A stretch of DNA of 64,000 bases, taken from the NCBI RefSeq assembly GCF_900105945.1, contig NZ_FNSO01000004.1:5084001-5148000 (forward strand), written 5' to 3'. The translations under genes were made by a program, and so were the position numbers. Under the pieces are notes generated by a model. It had not been told where the DNA came from. It did no database searches and saw nothing but the letters and a program-made list of their open reading frames with translations. Numbering within the stretch: the first letter of the stretch is position 1; each line of letters begins with the position of its first letter. Of this stretch, positions 23,515 to 34,191 are shown piece after piece. Source of the stretch: Amycolatopsis tolypomycina (GTDB taxonomy: Bacteria; Actinomycetota; Actinomycetes; Mycobacteriales; Pseudonocardiaceae).

Positions 23515-23722
23515 CCTGCGCCCGCCGGCCCGGTCACGACGCGCCCGCCAACCCGGGCCACGCGGCGCTTACCGAGCCGGCCGCGCGGCGCCCGCCAGCC
23601 CGGTTACACCGCGCCTACCGATCCGGTCGCGCGACGCCCGCCGACGCACAGCATCGCGCCTGCCAACCCCGGCCGCACTGCACCCGACGACCCAGTCACA
23701 CGGCGCCCGCCGACCCGGCCAC
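23515..23722. repeat. Degenerate 23-bp tandem repeat, about nine units
   Basis: Units of 22-24 bp with a consensus near CGGCGCCCGCC followed by RACCCGGYCAC can be laid end to end from 23515 to 23722 (units starting near 23515, 23538, 23562, 23585, 23608, 23631, 23653, 23677 and 23700). They differ from one another at several positions, so the array is old. The whole 402-base stretch 23485-23886 holds no gene I can support. Confidence 0.6.
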
Positions 23723-23886
23723 ACAAAGGCGCGCCCGCGGCCCGGCCCTCCCAGGCCACTGCCAAGCCGACCCGGCGAAAGCGGCGATCGGCTCCGCCAA
23801 CCGATTGCCGGCTCACCCCACAACCGCCGGCGCGCGCTTCATGCGTGCCAGCGGGTGTTTCCCCTCCACACCCCCAGTTCCCTCCC

Positions 23887-24099
23887 TCAAGCCACGTCGG
23901 CCAACCGCACCAACCGGTTCCGCGGGTAAGAAACCAGCTCCCGCTCCTCGTCCGTTGTGAAGATCTCCACCGAATCCTCCAGCAGCTCGGCGGAGTTCAC
24001 CTGCAGCTGCCACGCGGGCAGCCCCGGCGCCGGCTCGTGCCAGAACCACTGGCCCTTGGTGAGCTGGTGCGCCGGGACTGCTGCGTCGTCCGTTTTCAT
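23887..24099 (-). CDS. Small conserved hypothetical protein
   Basis: 70 residues: VPAHQLTKGQWFWHEPAPGLPAWQLQVNSAELLEDSVEIFTTDEERELVSYPRNRLVRL. The alternating strands and the closing F-x-x-x-R-L-V-R-L suggest a small beta barrel, similar to short SH3- or Tudor-like domain proteins in actinobacteria, but I recognise no family. Codon use and length fit a real gene. It lies between the degenerate repeat and the xylanase gene, transcribed with the latter's strand but 64 bases downstream of it. Confidence 0.55.
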   Translation of the reverse strand: MKTDDAAVPAHQLTKGQWFWHEPAPGLPAWQLQVNSAELLEDSVEIFTTDEERELVSYPRNRLVRLADVA

Positions 24100-24163
24100 G
24101 CGCTGAGGCTATCCGTCACCACCGACAGTTTTCGCAGCGCCTCGAACCCTGTGATCACGACCA

Positions 24164-26425
<2,262 letters not shown>

Positions 26426-26436
26426 TCAACGATTAT

Positions 26437-26448
26437 CGAAACCTTTCG
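26437..26448. promoter_or_regulatory. Xylanase operator candidate CGAAA-CC-TTTCG
   Basis: A perfect 5-bp inverted repeat, with a further CTTTCGAA at 26453-26460. GAAA-N2-TTTC elements are known in front of actinomycete xylanase genes as repressor sites. It lies 78 bases upstream of the xylanase ATG and 60 bases upstream of the divergent phosphatase ATG. Confidence 0.6.
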
Positions 26449-26507
26449 GGAACTTTCGAACGCTTCACCGATCGGCCGTACCGGCGAGGTTCTGACAGGA
26501 TTCCCGG

Positions 26508-28079
26508 ATGACCGAGCTGCTCCTGGGCCCGCTGCTGCGGCACGTCGACGCGACCTCGGCGACGATCTGGGTCGAGACCGACGGCCCGTGCGAAGTGCGT
26601 GTCGGCGACGCCGCCGCCGGGACGTTCGAGGTCGCCGGCCACCACTACGCGCTGGTCGTGCTCACCGGGCTGGCCCCCGGGCGGAGCACGCCGTACGAAG
26701 TCAAGCTCGACGGCGAGGTCGTCTGGCCCGAGCCCGACAGCGAGCTGCCGCCGAGCCGGATCCGGACGCTGGCCCCCGGCGACCCGCGGTTCCGGCTGGT
26801 GTTCGGGTCCTGCCGCAAGCCGCGGGAGGAGGACGCGCTGGGCCCGGACGCGCTCGCCGGCTACGCCCACCGGATCGCCGGCCTCGACGAGGCCGAATGG
26901 CCGGAATCGCTGCTGCTGCTCGGCGATCAGGTCTACGCCGACGAGACCACCGACGCGACGCAGGAGTGGCTCGCCACCCGGCGTGACACCAAGCAGCCGC
27001 CCGGCACCGAGGTCGCCGACTTCGAGGAGTACTGCCACCTGTACTTCGAGGCGTGGTGCGATCCGGCGGTGCGCTGGCTGCTCTCGACCGTGCCGACGTC
27101 GATGATCTTCGACGACCACGACGTGCGCGACGACTGGAACACCTCGCAGGCCTGGCGCGAGAAGATGGCGCGGACGTCCTGGTGGCCGGAGCGGATCCGC
27201 GGCGCGCTGGTCTCGTACTGGGTCTACCAGCACCTGGGCAACCTGGGGACGGCCGAGCTGGCCGAAGACGACGTCTACCAACAGGTGATCAAGTCCGGCA
27301 CGGACAACGCCGAGCTGCTGCGCGAGTTCGCCGACCGGGCCGACCGGGAGGCCGACGGCGCCAAGGGCACCCGGTGGTCCTACCGGCGCGACTTCGGCCC
27401 GGTCCGGCTGCTGGTGATCGACTCGCGGGCCGGGCGGATCCTCGAGGACGGGCAGCGGTCGATGATCGGCGAGGCCGAGTTCCGCTGGATCGAGGAGCAG
27501 GCGTCGGGCGAGTTCGACCACCTGCTGATCGGCACGTCGCTGCCGTGGCTGCTGCCCACCGCGCTGTCGGCCGCGCAGTCGGTCAACGAGCGGCTCTGCG
27601 CCCGGCCGGGGCTCGTCGGGCGGGTCAGCGAGTGGTTCCGGCAGCTGGTGGACCTGGAGCACTGGCCGGCGTTCCGCGCGTCGTTCGAGCGGCTGGCGAA
27701 GCTCGTCGCCCGGGTCGCCGACGACGGACCGGCGTCGGTCACCGTGCTGTCGGGCGACGTGCACCACGCCTACGTCGCCAAGGCCGAGTTTCCCGGCGGG
27801 ACCGCGGCGCCGGTCCACCAGCTGACCTGCTCGCCGGTGCACAACACCGTGCCGTGGTACATGAACCGGCTGTTCCGGGCCGGCTGGTGGCGGCCGCTGA
27901 CCAGGGCCGGCGAGTGGCTGGCGCGCCGCACCGGCGTCCGGCCCGCGCCGCTGTCGTGGCACTGCGTGTCCGGGCCGCATTTCGGGAACGCCGTGATGAC
28001 GCTGGACGTCGACGGGCGCACCGCCACGGCGACGCTGCTGCGGCCGGACGCCGACGAGCGGCCCGTCCGGCTGGTCTGA
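26508..28079 (+). CDS. PhoD-like alkaline phosphatase / phosphodiesterase
   Basis: 523 residues without an obvious signal peptide. An N-terminal fibronectin-like domain (LLRHVDATSATIWVETDGPCEVRVGD) precedes the metallophosphatase domain: RLVFGSCRKP, LLLLGDQVYAD, MIFDDHDVRDDWN and VTVLSGDVHHAY are the metal-binding motifs of the PhoD family, which uses Fe3+/Ca2+. The lack of a Tat signal separates it from secreted phosphate-scavenging PhoD, so it may be a cytoplasmic phosphodiesterase. It is divergent from the xylanase gene. A hairpin that includes the stop codon follows. Confidence 0.8.
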   Translation: MTELLLGPLLRHVDATSATIWVETDGPCEVRVGDAAAGTFEVAGHHYALVVLTGLAPGRSTPYEVKLDGEVVWPEPDSELPPSRIRTLAPGDPRFRLVFGSCRKPREEDALGPDALAGYAHRIAGLDEAEWPESLLLLGDQVYADETTDATQEWLATRRDTKQPPGTEVADFEEYCHLYFEAWCDPAVRWLLSTVPTSMIFDDHDVRDDWNTSQAWREKMARTSWWPERIRGALVSYWVYQHLGNLGTAELAEDDVYQQVIKSGTDNAELLREFADRADREADGAKGTRWSYRRDFGPVRLLVIDSRAGRILEDGQRSMIGEAEFRWIEEQASGEFDHLLIGTSLPWLLPTALSAAQSVNERLCARPGLVGRVSEWFRQLVDLEHWPAFRASFERLAKLVARVADDGPASVTVLSGDVHHAYVAKAEFPGGTAAPVHQLTCSPVHNTVPWYMNRLFRAGWWRPLTRAGEWLARRTGVRPAPLSWHCVSGPHFGNAVMTLDVDGRTATATLLRPDADERPVRLV

Positions 28080-28104
28080 GGGTGGGTGCGCCACGGCCAC
28101 CCTC
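28078..28104 (+). terminator. Hairpin overlapping the PhoD stop codon
   Basis: GAGGGTGG (28078-28085) pairs with CCACCCTC (28097-28104), 11-base loop. The stem begins within the TGA stop. No T-run follows; moderate strength. Confidence 0.5.
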
Positions 28105-28134
28105 GCTCGCCGGATCCGGGCTAGCCTCGGGAAC

Positions 28135-28956
28135 GTGGTCAAGGAGAACACCCTCGGAGAGTTCCTCCGGGCCCGCCGTCAGCAGGTGGGCCCGGAAGAG
28201 CTGGGCCTGCCCGCGGGCGGGTCGCGCCGGGTGGCTGGCCTGCGCCGCGAGGAGGTGGCGGTGCTGGCCGGCGTCAGCACCGACTACTACATCCGGCTCG
28301 AGCAGGGCCGGGAGCGGAACCCGTCGGCGCAGGTCGTCGACGCGCTCGCCCGCGGGCTGGCGCTGGACGACGACGCCGCGGCCCACCTGCACCGGCTCGC
28401 CCGGCCGGCCCCGGAACGCCGTCGGCGCGCCCGGCGGCGGGAGGCGGTCAGCCCGAACCTGCTGCGCCTGCTGGACGGCTGGCCGTCGACGCCCGCGGTG
28501 GTACTGGGCCGGTGTCTCGACGTGCTCGCGCACAACGCGCTGGGCGAGGCGCTGTTCGCCGGGCACGCCCACAGCGGTGACCTGGTCCGCCTGGTGTTCC
28601 TCGACCCGGACGCCCGCGAGTTCTACCCGGACTGGGAGCGCGTGGCCGTCAACACGGTCGGCGGCCTGCGGGCGGCCGCCGGGCTCGACCCCGACGACCC
28701 GCAGCTCATCGACACCGTCGGCGAGCTGTCGGTCAAGAGCGCGGACTTCCGCCGGCTGTGGGCGCGCCACGACATCCGGCAGAAGACCCACGAGACCAAA
28801 CGGTTCTGCCACCGGCTGGTCGGCGAGCTGGTGCTGAGCTACGAGGCGCTGACCGTCAACAGCGCTCCCGGCCAGCAGCTGATCGTCTACCAGGCCGAGC
28901 CGGGCAGCGCGTCGGAAGCCGCGCTGGCCCTGCTGGGCAGTCTCGCCGCCTCCTGA
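28135..28956 (+). CDS. XRE-family regulator with MmyB-like ligand domain
   Basis: 273 residues from GTG 28135. Residues 1-85 are the helix-turn-helix (LGEFLRARRQQVGPEELGL, RRVAGLRREEVAVLAGVSTDYYIRLEQGRERNPS), and residues about 100-270 the PAS-like MmyB domain (LLDGWPSTPAVVLGRCLDVLAHNALGEALF) that in relatives binds a fatty-acid-like ligand. It precedes two SDR genes in the same direction (45 bases, then a 4-base overlap), a very common trio in actinomycetes in which the regulator represses adjacent SDRs. Likely autoregulated. Confidence 0.85.
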   Translation: MVKENTLGEFLRARRQQVGPEELGLPAGGSRRVAGLRREEVAVLAGVSTDYYIRLEQGRERNPSAQVVDALARGLALDDDAAAHLHRLARPAPERRRRARRREAVSPNLLRLLDGWPSTPAVVLGRCLDVLAHNALGEALFAGHAHSGDLVRLVFLDPDAREFYPDWERVAVNTVGGLRAAAGLDPDDPQLIDTVGELSVKSADFRRLWARHDIRQKTHETKRFCHRLVGELVLSYEALTVNSAPGQQLIVYQAEPGSASEAALALLGSLAAS

Positions 28957-29001
28957 AAACCTCTTTTTCGAATCCATCCACAATGGACGGAGTACTTCGT
29001 C

Positions 29002-29850
29002 GTGCCCGAAAACCCGGTATTTTTCATCACCGGCTGCTCCAGCGGCCTCGGCCGCGCGCTGGCCGAAGCGGTCCTCGACCGCGGCCTGCGCGCTGTTGTC
29101 ACCGCCCGCGATCCGGCGCGGGTCGCCGACCTCGTCGCGGCCCACGGCGACCGCGCGCCGGCCCTGCCGCTCGACGTCACCGACCACGCCCAGGTCGTCG
29201 ACGCGGTGAAGCGGGCCGAAACGGCGTTCGGCCGGATCGACGTCCTGGTCGGCAACGCCGGCTACGGCTACCTCGCCGCGGTCGAGGAAGGCGAGGACGA
29301 GGAGATCCGAAAGCTGTTCGACACCAACGTGTTCGGCCTCGCCGACGTCACCAGGGCAGTGCTGCCGGGCATGCGGGCGCGGCGCAGCGGCCACATCGTC
29401 ACGGTGTCGTCCCTCGGCGGGTTGGCGGCTTTCGGCGCCACCGGTTACTACCACGCGACGAAGTTCGCCGTGGAGGGACTTTCGGAGTCCCTGGCCGCGG
29501 AAGTGGCGCCGCTGGGCATCAAGGTGACCATCGTGGAGCCCGCCGCGTTCCGCACCCACTGGTCCGGCCCGTCGATGCGGCAGTCGGCGATCCGCATCGA
29601 CGACTACGCCGAGACCGCGGGCGCCCGCCGCAAAGCGACCCTCGCGACGTACGGACGGCAGCCGGGCGACCCGGCCCGCGCGGCCGAAGCGATCCTCGCC
29701 GCCGTCGGCAGCGACGAACCGCCACTGCGCCTGCTCCTCGGCCGGGCCGCCTACGACATCGCCACCGCCCGCCTCGACACCCTCCGCGCCACCTTCGACA
29801 CCTGGCGCGAAACCACCCTCGCCACCGACTTCCCGGAAGGAACCCCGTGA
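29002..29850 (+). CDS. Short-chain dehydrogenase/reductase
   Basis: 282 residues from GTG 29002. Classical SDR: FFITGCSSGLGRALAEA (T-G-x-x-x-G-x-G), LVGNAGYGYLAAVEE (NAG), the catalytic Ser in TVSSLGGLAAFG, and Y-x-x-x-K in GYYHATKFAVEGLSESLAAEV. The sequence around the NAG motif and the length match the group often annotated as SDR family oxidoreductases acting on retinol- or steroid-like compounds; the substrate is unknown. The preceding XRE/MmyB gene probably controls it. Its TGA overlaps the next GTG (GTGA). Confidence 0.85.
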   Translation: MPENPVFFITGCSSGLGRALAEAVLDRGLRAVVTARDPARVADLVAAHGDRAPALPLDVTDHAQVVDAVKRAETAFGRIDVLVGNAGYGYLAAVEEGEDEEIRKLFDTNVFGLADVTRAVLPGMRARRSGHIVTVSSLGGLAAFGATGYYHATKFAVEGLSESLAAEVAPLGIKVTIVEPAAFRTHWSGPSMRQSAIRIDDYAETAGARRKATLATYGRQPGDPARAAEAILAAVGSDEPPLRLLLGRAAYDIATARLDTLRATFDTWRETTLATDFPEGTP

Positions 29851-30566
29851 AGACCGTCCTCATCACCGGAGCCAGCAGCGGCATCGGCCGCGCCACCGCC
29901 CTGCGCCTGGCCCGCGAAGGCCACCACGTCGTGCTCGGCGCCCGCCGCGAAGACCGGCTGACCGCGCTGGCGAAGGAAATCCACGACGCCGGCGGGACCG
30001 CCGACGTGCACCGCCTCGACGTCACCGACCGCGCGAACGTCGCCGCGTTCGCCGGCGCCGCCGTCGAAGCGCACGGACGGCTCGACGCCTTCGTCGCCAA
30101 CGCCGGCGTGATGCCGTTGTCGCGGTTGGACTCCCTGCACGTCGACGAGTGGGACCGGATGATCGACGTCAACGTCCGCGGCCTGCTGCACTCGATCGCG
30201 GCGGTCCTCCCGCACTTCCGCCGGCAGGGCGGCGGCCACTTCGTGACGATCGCCTCCACGGGCGCGCACGAGGTCGTCCCGACGGCCGCGGTCTACTGCG
30301 GCACCAAGTACGCGGCCCGGGCGATCACCGAAGGCCTGCGGCTCGAAGCCGACCCGGGCATCCGCGTGACGACCGTCTCCCCCGGCGTCACCGAGTCCGA
30401 ACTCGCGGACACGATCACCGAACCGGGTGCCCGGGAAGCGATGCGCACCTACCGCGCGGTCACCCTCCCGGCGGACGCGATCGCCGGGGCGGTGGCCTAC
30501 GCGCTCGGGCAGCCGGAGGACGTCGACGTCAACGAGATCATCGTCCGGCCGACCGCCCAGCGCTGA
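29847..30566 (+). CDS. Short-chain dehydrogenase/reductase (second of pair)
   Basis: 239 residues from GTG 29847, translationally coupled to the previous SDR by GTGA. It starts KTVLITGASSGIGRATALRLAREG, has DAFVANAGVMPLSRL, catalytic Ser in TIASTGAHEV, and Y-x-x-x-K in VYCGTKYAARAITEGLRLEA. It resembles NADP-dependent SDRs annotated as NADP-dependent 3-hydroxy acid dehydrogenase YdfG-like. The C-terminal PEDVDVNEIIVRPTAQR is characteristic of that group. It ends four bases before the 21-bp repeats. Confidence 0.85.
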   Translation: MKTVLITGASSGIGRATALRLAREGHHVVLGARREDRLTALAKEIHDAGGTADVHRLDVTDRANVAAFAGAAVEAHGRLDAFVANAGVMPLSRLDSLHVDEWDRMIDVNVRGLLHSIAAVLPHFRRQGGGHFVTIASTGAHEVVPTAAVYCGTKYAARAITEGLRLEADPGIRVTTVSPGVTESELADTITEPGAREAMRTYRAVTLPADAIAGAVAYALGQPEDVDVNEIIVRPTAQR

Positions 30567-30569
30567 CGC

Positions 30570-30632
30570 CGTGTCGTCCCCCGGATCACGCGTGTCGACC
30601 CTCTGATCACGCGTGTCGACCCTTCCGGCACG
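30570..30632 (+). repeat. Three direct units of the 21-bp repeat
   Basis: Units at 30570-30590, 30591-30611 and 30612-30632 match the array at 17544 (CGTGTCGnCC then CTyyrATCACG, the third ending CCGGCACG). As at 17544, the first unit is preceded by GACGC. They begin four bases after the SDR stop codon, so they would be transcribed in the 3' end of that mRNA. Confidence 0.88.
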
Positions 30633-30812
30633 TTGCGGCACCGCGGGAAGGCGGAAATGCCGGCGTCCCGGCCGGTGGCGGCGTTCAGGGACCTCGGCCG
30701 CTTCGACGCCGAACGGCTCGAGGAAGCGGGAGCCGGGACCGCGCGGCTCGACATCACCCGCGGCCGTCGCCGCCGTCGGGGAACTCGAGTTCGAGTGGAC
30801 CTACTCCTCACG

Positions 30813-30913
30813 CGTGTCGACCCTTCCGGCACGGCGGCCGGAGCGGCCGGCGTGATCAGGGAGCCAACACGCGTGATCAGGAGGTCGACACGCGTGATTG
30901 AAGGGTCGACACG
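30813..30913. repeat. One direct and three inverted units of the 21-bp repeat
   Basis: A direct unit at 30813-30833 (identical to the one at 30612) is followed by units in reverse orientation at 30851-30871, 30872-30892 and 30893-30913 (CGTGATyrrG then GrGGTCGACACG in the best copies). The last unit ends two bases before the convergent NnrD stop. Together with 30570-30632 it makes an imperfect long inverted repeat around 180-220 bases. The interior 30633-30812 contains no intact gene; weak SDR-like fragments are visible (ERLEEAGAGTARLDIT). Confidence 0.85.
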
Positions 30914-30915
30914 GG

Positions 30916-31785
30916 TCAGCGCTCCAGCTCGGCGATGACCCGCGGGATCTCCGCCACCAGCTCGCGGGCCAGCAGGCCGGTGCTGCCGGTGTCCGGGATC
31001 AGCCGCTGGCCGGCGACCGCGTGGACGTGCGTGGCCCAGCAGGCCGCCTGCTCGACCGCCGCGCCGCGGGCCAGGAAGCCGCCGGTCAAGCCCGCCAGGA
31101 CGTCGCCGCTGCCGGACGTCGCCAGGCCGACGTGGCCGCTGCCGTCGCGCCATGCGCGGCCGTCCGGGGCGGCGACCACTCCCATCAGGAGCACCGCGCC
31201 GCCGTAGCGGCCGGCGATGCGCACGGCCGTCTCCAGGTCGTCGACGTCCTTCTCCTCGCAGCCGTCGAGGTATGCGGCTTCGACCCGGTTCGGCGTGAGG
31301 AGGAGCCGGCCGGCCAGGGGTTCCGCCAGGGACGGGTCCCGGCTCAGCGCGCCGAGCGCGAACGCGTCGAGCACCACCCGCGCGTCCGGGGCGATGGCAG
31401 GCACCAGGCGCCGCAGCAGGTCTTCGGTCTCCTCGGCGCCGGTCAGGCCGGGGCCGACCACGACCGTGCCCGCGCCGGGCAGCACCTCGGCCAGCCGGTC
31501 GACGGCGTCGGCGGCGATCGCCCCGGACGGCGTCTCCGGCAGTCCGAACACCGACGACTCGGGGACCGAGACGCCGAGTGCCGTCGCGTGCCGTTCGGCG
31601 ACCGCCACCTGCAGCGTGCCCGCTCCGGCGCGCAGGGCGGCCGTGCCGGACAGCGCCGGTGCGCCCGGCACCGTCCGGGCGCCGCCGACGACGAGCACCG
31701 TGCCGCGGTCGTCCGCGCCGATCCGCCAGTCCCGCAGCAGGGCCGGGCTGATCGGCGCCGGGTCAGGAGAGCTGCTGCGCGGCAT
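30916..31785 (-). CDS. nnrD: ADP-dependent NAD(P)H-hydrate dehydratase
   Basis: 289 residues of the ribokinase-like carbohydrate-kinase fold of the NnrD/YjeF C-terminal family. Key segments: GTVLVVGGARTVPGAPALSGTAALRAGAG at the start, TVVVGPGLTG, VVLDAFALGAL, LLLTPNRVEAAYL, and the nucleotide-binding TSGSGDVLAGLTGGFLARG, the most diagnostic. It converts hydrated NAD(P)H, a damage product, back to NAD(P)H using ADP. Here the epimerase half (NnrE) is absent, so a separate epimerase must exist. Start overlaps the phosphatase gene by 23 bases, indicating co-transcription. Confidence 0.85.
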   Translation of the reverse strand: MPRSSSPDPAPISPALLRDWRIGADDRGTVLVVGGARTVPGAPALSGTAALRAGAGTLQVAVAERHATALGVSVPESSVFGLPETPSGAIAADAVDRLAEVLPGAGTVVVGPGLTGAEETEDLLRRLVPAIAPDARVVLDAFALGALSRDPSLAEPLAGRLLLTPNRVEAAYLDGCEEKDVDDLETAVRIAGRYGGAVLLMGVVAAPDGRAWRDGSGHVGLATSGSGDVLAGLTGGFLARGAAVEQAACWATHVHAVAGQRLIPDTGSTGLLARELVAEIPRVIAELER

Positions 31786-32482
31786 CGTCGTCCGCCGTCG
31801 GCGGGGTGTCGGTGGCGTGCAGGTGGCCGACCTCCTGGGCCAGCACCATGGTGAACCCGCCGTCGGCGTCGCGTTCCCAGGCCGTCACCGAGCCGTTCGG
31901 GACCTCGGTGGCGTTCGCGGCGCGCAGCAGGTCGGGTTCGGGCAGCCCTTCGAGCAGGTAGCGCAGGGCGAAGACGGTCATCTCGTGCGCGGCCAGCAGA
32001 ACGCGCTTTCCGGCGTGCTCCACGCTCAGCTCGGCGAGCAGGGAACGCAGCCGCAGCACGACGTCCGCCCAGGACTCCCCGCCCGGCGGCCGGTAGTAGA
32101 ACTTGCCCAGCCGCCGCTTGCGCCGCAGCTCGTCGGGCCAGCGCTCGCGGACGCCGTGCGAGGTCAGCAGGTCCAGGACGCCGAGCTCGCGGTCGCGCAG
32201 CCGTTCGTCCGGGATGATCGGCACGCCCTCGGGCGCGGCCAGCCGGGCGGTGTCCCAGGCCCGGCGGTAGGTGGAGGTGACGACGACGTCCGGGGGCGCC
32301 TCGGCGAGGAACTTCCCCGCCGCCGCAGCCTGTTCCCGCCCCAGGTCCGTCAGCGGCACGTCGGCGTCGCGTTCGGCGATGTCGATCACGTCCGCGCCGG
32401 CCGACTCCGCTTCCTCCCTGGCCACGTTCCCGGTGCTCTGGCCGTGCCGCAGCACACCCACCCAGTCCAAGTCGACGTTCAC
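31763..32482 (-). CDS. Histidine phosphatase superfamily protein
   Basis: 239 residues. The phosphatase signature is GVLRHGQSTGN near residue 12 (R-H-G catalytic His), with the second-half acid ELGVLDLL/AHEMTVFALRYLL region carrying the distal His in LLAAHEM. DAFALG-type sugar-phosphate specificity cannot be assigned; the family covers phosphoglycerate mutases, phytases and SixA-like enzymes. It overlaps the NnrD gene and is divergent from the GAF-PP2C gene. Metabolite repair or sugar-phosphate hydrolysis is the likely role (inference). Confidence 0.8.
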   Translation of the reverse strand: MNVDLDWVGVLRHGQSTGNVAREEAESAGADVIDIAERDADVPLTDLGREQAAAAGKFLAEAPPDVVVTSTYRRAWDTARLAAPEGVPIIPDERLRDRELGVLDLLTSHGVRERWPDELRRKRRLGKFYYRPPGGESWADVVLRLRSLLAELSVEHAGKRVLLAAHEMTVFALRYLLEGLPEPDLLRAANATEVPNGSVTAWERDADGGFTMVLAQEVGHLHATDTPPTADDDAAQQLS

Positions 32483-32564
32483 GCCGCTCTGGTTACCCCG
32501 GGAGACCCGCCGTCGAAACCCGGGATGGTTAGGCCCGCAAAGGAGTTGCGGCTAGGGTCGTCGC

Positions 32565-33788
32565 ATGTCGCGAAGTCTCGACGCCCACGACCGGCTGCAG
32601 CAGCTGGAGGCGATCCTCGGTGCCCCGGCCGCGCACCTCGGGCTGGCCGAGATGCTCGCCGAGACCCTCCAGCGGCTGCGCGAGGTCATGGCGGTCGACA
32701 CCGCGACCGTGCTGCGGTACCAGCACAGTGGCCGCCAGCTGGTGGCCTTCGCGGCGGCCGGCATCGAGGAGGAGGTCCACCAGGGCGTCCGGGTGCCGGT
32801 GGGCAGCGGGTTCGCCGGCCGGGTCGCCCTCGAGCGGGCGCCCGTCATCATCGACCACGTCGACGACACCACCGTCGTGAACTCCCTGCTGTGGGAACGC
32901 GGTCTGCACTCGATGCTCGGCGTGCCCATGCTCGCCGGGACCGAGCTCGTCGGCGTGCTGCACATCGGTTCGGTGATGCCCAAGGCGTTCGACGAGTCCG
33001 AAGTGGCCACCCTCCAGCTGGTCGCCGACCGCCTCGCGCTGGCCGTGCAGGTGGAGGCGCTGGAGGAGAACCGCACCGCCACCATGGCGCTGCAGCGCAG
33101 CCTGCTGCCCGCCAGCCTGCCCGCCGTGCCCGGCCTGGACTTCGGCGCCCGGTACGTGCCCGGCGCGGAGACCGGGCTCGGCGGCGACTGGTACGACCTG
33201 TTCTCGCTGCCGGGTGACCGGCTCGGCGTCGTGATGGGCGACGTCTCCGGCCACGGCCTCGACGCGGCCGTCATCATGGGGCGGCTGCGCAGCGCGCTGC
33301 GGGCCTACGCCCTCGACTGCGAAAGCCCCGCCGAAGTCCTCGCCAAGCTCGACCGCAAGGCGAACCACTTCGAGCACGGGGCGATGGCCACGGTGGCCTA
33401 CGGGATCATCGGTCCCGACCGCGAAGCGCTGACGCTGTCGCTGGCAGGTCACCTGCCCCCCGTGCTCGCCCGGGCAGGCAGGGCGGGGCAGCTGGTGGAC
33501 GCACCCCCGGATCCCCCGATCGGGTTGACCATCGGCGCTCCCGAACGCCGCACCACGGTGGTCGAGCTGCCGGCGGACGGGGTGCTGGTGTTCTACACCG
33601 ACGGGCTGGTCGAGCGCCGGGACCGGCCGGTGGACGTGGGGATGCAGCAGCTGGCGGCCGCCACGCGCGCCGCGGACCCCGAGCGGGTCTGCGCGCAGGT
33701 CATGGCCGCGATGATCGGCAACCGGGCGGCCCAGGACGACGTCGCCGTGCTGGCCCTCCGGCGCCGCACCGTCCCGGCCGGCGGCTGA
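32565..33788 (+). CDS. GAF-PP2C (SpoIIE/RsbU-type) serine phosphatase
   Basis: 407 residues. Residues about 15-160 are a GAF sensor domain (VDTATVLRYQHSGRQLVAFAAAGIE, SMLGVPMLAGTELVGVLHIG); residues about 185-400 are a PP2C-type phosphatase with the metal-binding Asp residues in GGDWYDLFSL, VVMGDVSGHGLDAA, and FYTDGLVERR plus a late ..QDDVAVLAL. Such RsbU-like phosphatases dephosphorylate STAS anti-anti-sigma proteins, releasing a sigma factor. It opens the signalling cluster, divergent from the histidine phosphatase gene and convergent with a STAS gene. Sensor input unknown; GAF proteins bind small molecules or redox signals. Confidence 0.88.
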   Translation: MSRSLDAHDRLQQLEAILGAPAAHLGLAEMLAETLQRLREVMAVDTATVLRYQHSGRQLVAFAAAGIEEEVHQGVRVPVGSGFAGRVALERAPVIIDHVDDTTVVNSLLWERGLHSMLGVPMLAGTELVGVLHIGSVMPKAFDESEVATLQLVADRLALAVQVEALEENRTATMALQRSLLPASLPAVPGLDFGARYVPGAETGLGGDWYDLFSLPGDRLGVVMGDVSGHGLDAAVIMGRLRSALRAYALDCESPAEVLAKLDRKANHFEHGAMATVAYGIIGPDREALTLSLAGHLPPVLARAGRAGQLVDAPPDPPIGLTIGAPERRTTVVELPADGVLVFYTDGLVERRDRPVDVGMQQLAAATRAADPERVCAQVMAAMIGNRAAQDDVAVLALRRRTVPAGG

Positions 33789-33800
33789 CGCGGCCGGGAC
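33771..33800. terminator. Bidirectional terminator between PP2C and STAS genes
   Basis: GTCCCGGCC (33771-33779) pairs with GGCCGGGAC (33792-33800) around a 12-base loop that includes the PP2C stop codon. It lies between convergent genes and would serve both. Confidence 0.6.
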
Positions 33801-33807
33801 GACACGC

Positions 33808-34191
33808 TCAGGATCCGGCCAGTGCCGCTTCCCGGGTCGGGAAGAGCGAAAGGCTCTCCTCCAGACCGGTCAGCTGGATCGGGCGCAGGGTCGCCCGGCC
33901 GGACGCGACGATCCGGACCGCGGTGCCGGTGCCGGCGTTGCGGTGGATCGTCAGCAACGCGGTCAGGCCGGGCGAGGCGAGGAACTCCACGCGGCTCAGG
34001 TCGACCACCAGCACCGGCGGCTGCTCCGCCAGTGCTTCGTCCGCCGCCTGCACGAGCGCCGGTGCGGTGGTCGTGTCCACGTCTCCGGCGACCTCGACGA
34101 CGACCGCTCCTTCTTGCTCCGTCCGGGCGATCCGGAACTCCCCGAACGGCACAGCGGTGGCCGAGCTTTCGAAGTGGGTGGGCTCGGTCAT
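33808..34191 (-). CDS. STAS-domain anti-anti-sigma factor
   Basis: 127 residues from ATG 34191. A single STAS domain: AVVVEVAGDVDTTTAPALVQAADEAL, then PVLVVDLSRVEFLASPGLTALLTIH, in which the Ser of LASPG is the usual phosphorylation site. In partner switching, the unphosphorylated form binds an RsbW kinase and frees the sigma factor. It converges on the first GAF-PP2C gene and is divergent from the next STAS gene across 169 bases. Confidence 0.88.
   Translation of the reverse strand: MTEPTHFESSATAVPFGEFRIARTEQEGAVVVEVAGDVDTTTAPALVQAADEALAEQPPVLVVDLSRVEFLASPGLTALLTIHRNAGTGTAVRIVASGRATLRPIQLTGLEESLSLFPTREAALAGS

Noticed and set aside
30633..30812. Functional small gene inside the second repeat locus
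   Set aside because: SDR-like fragments appear in two different frames and are interrupted; no start signal. Treated as a relic at most.
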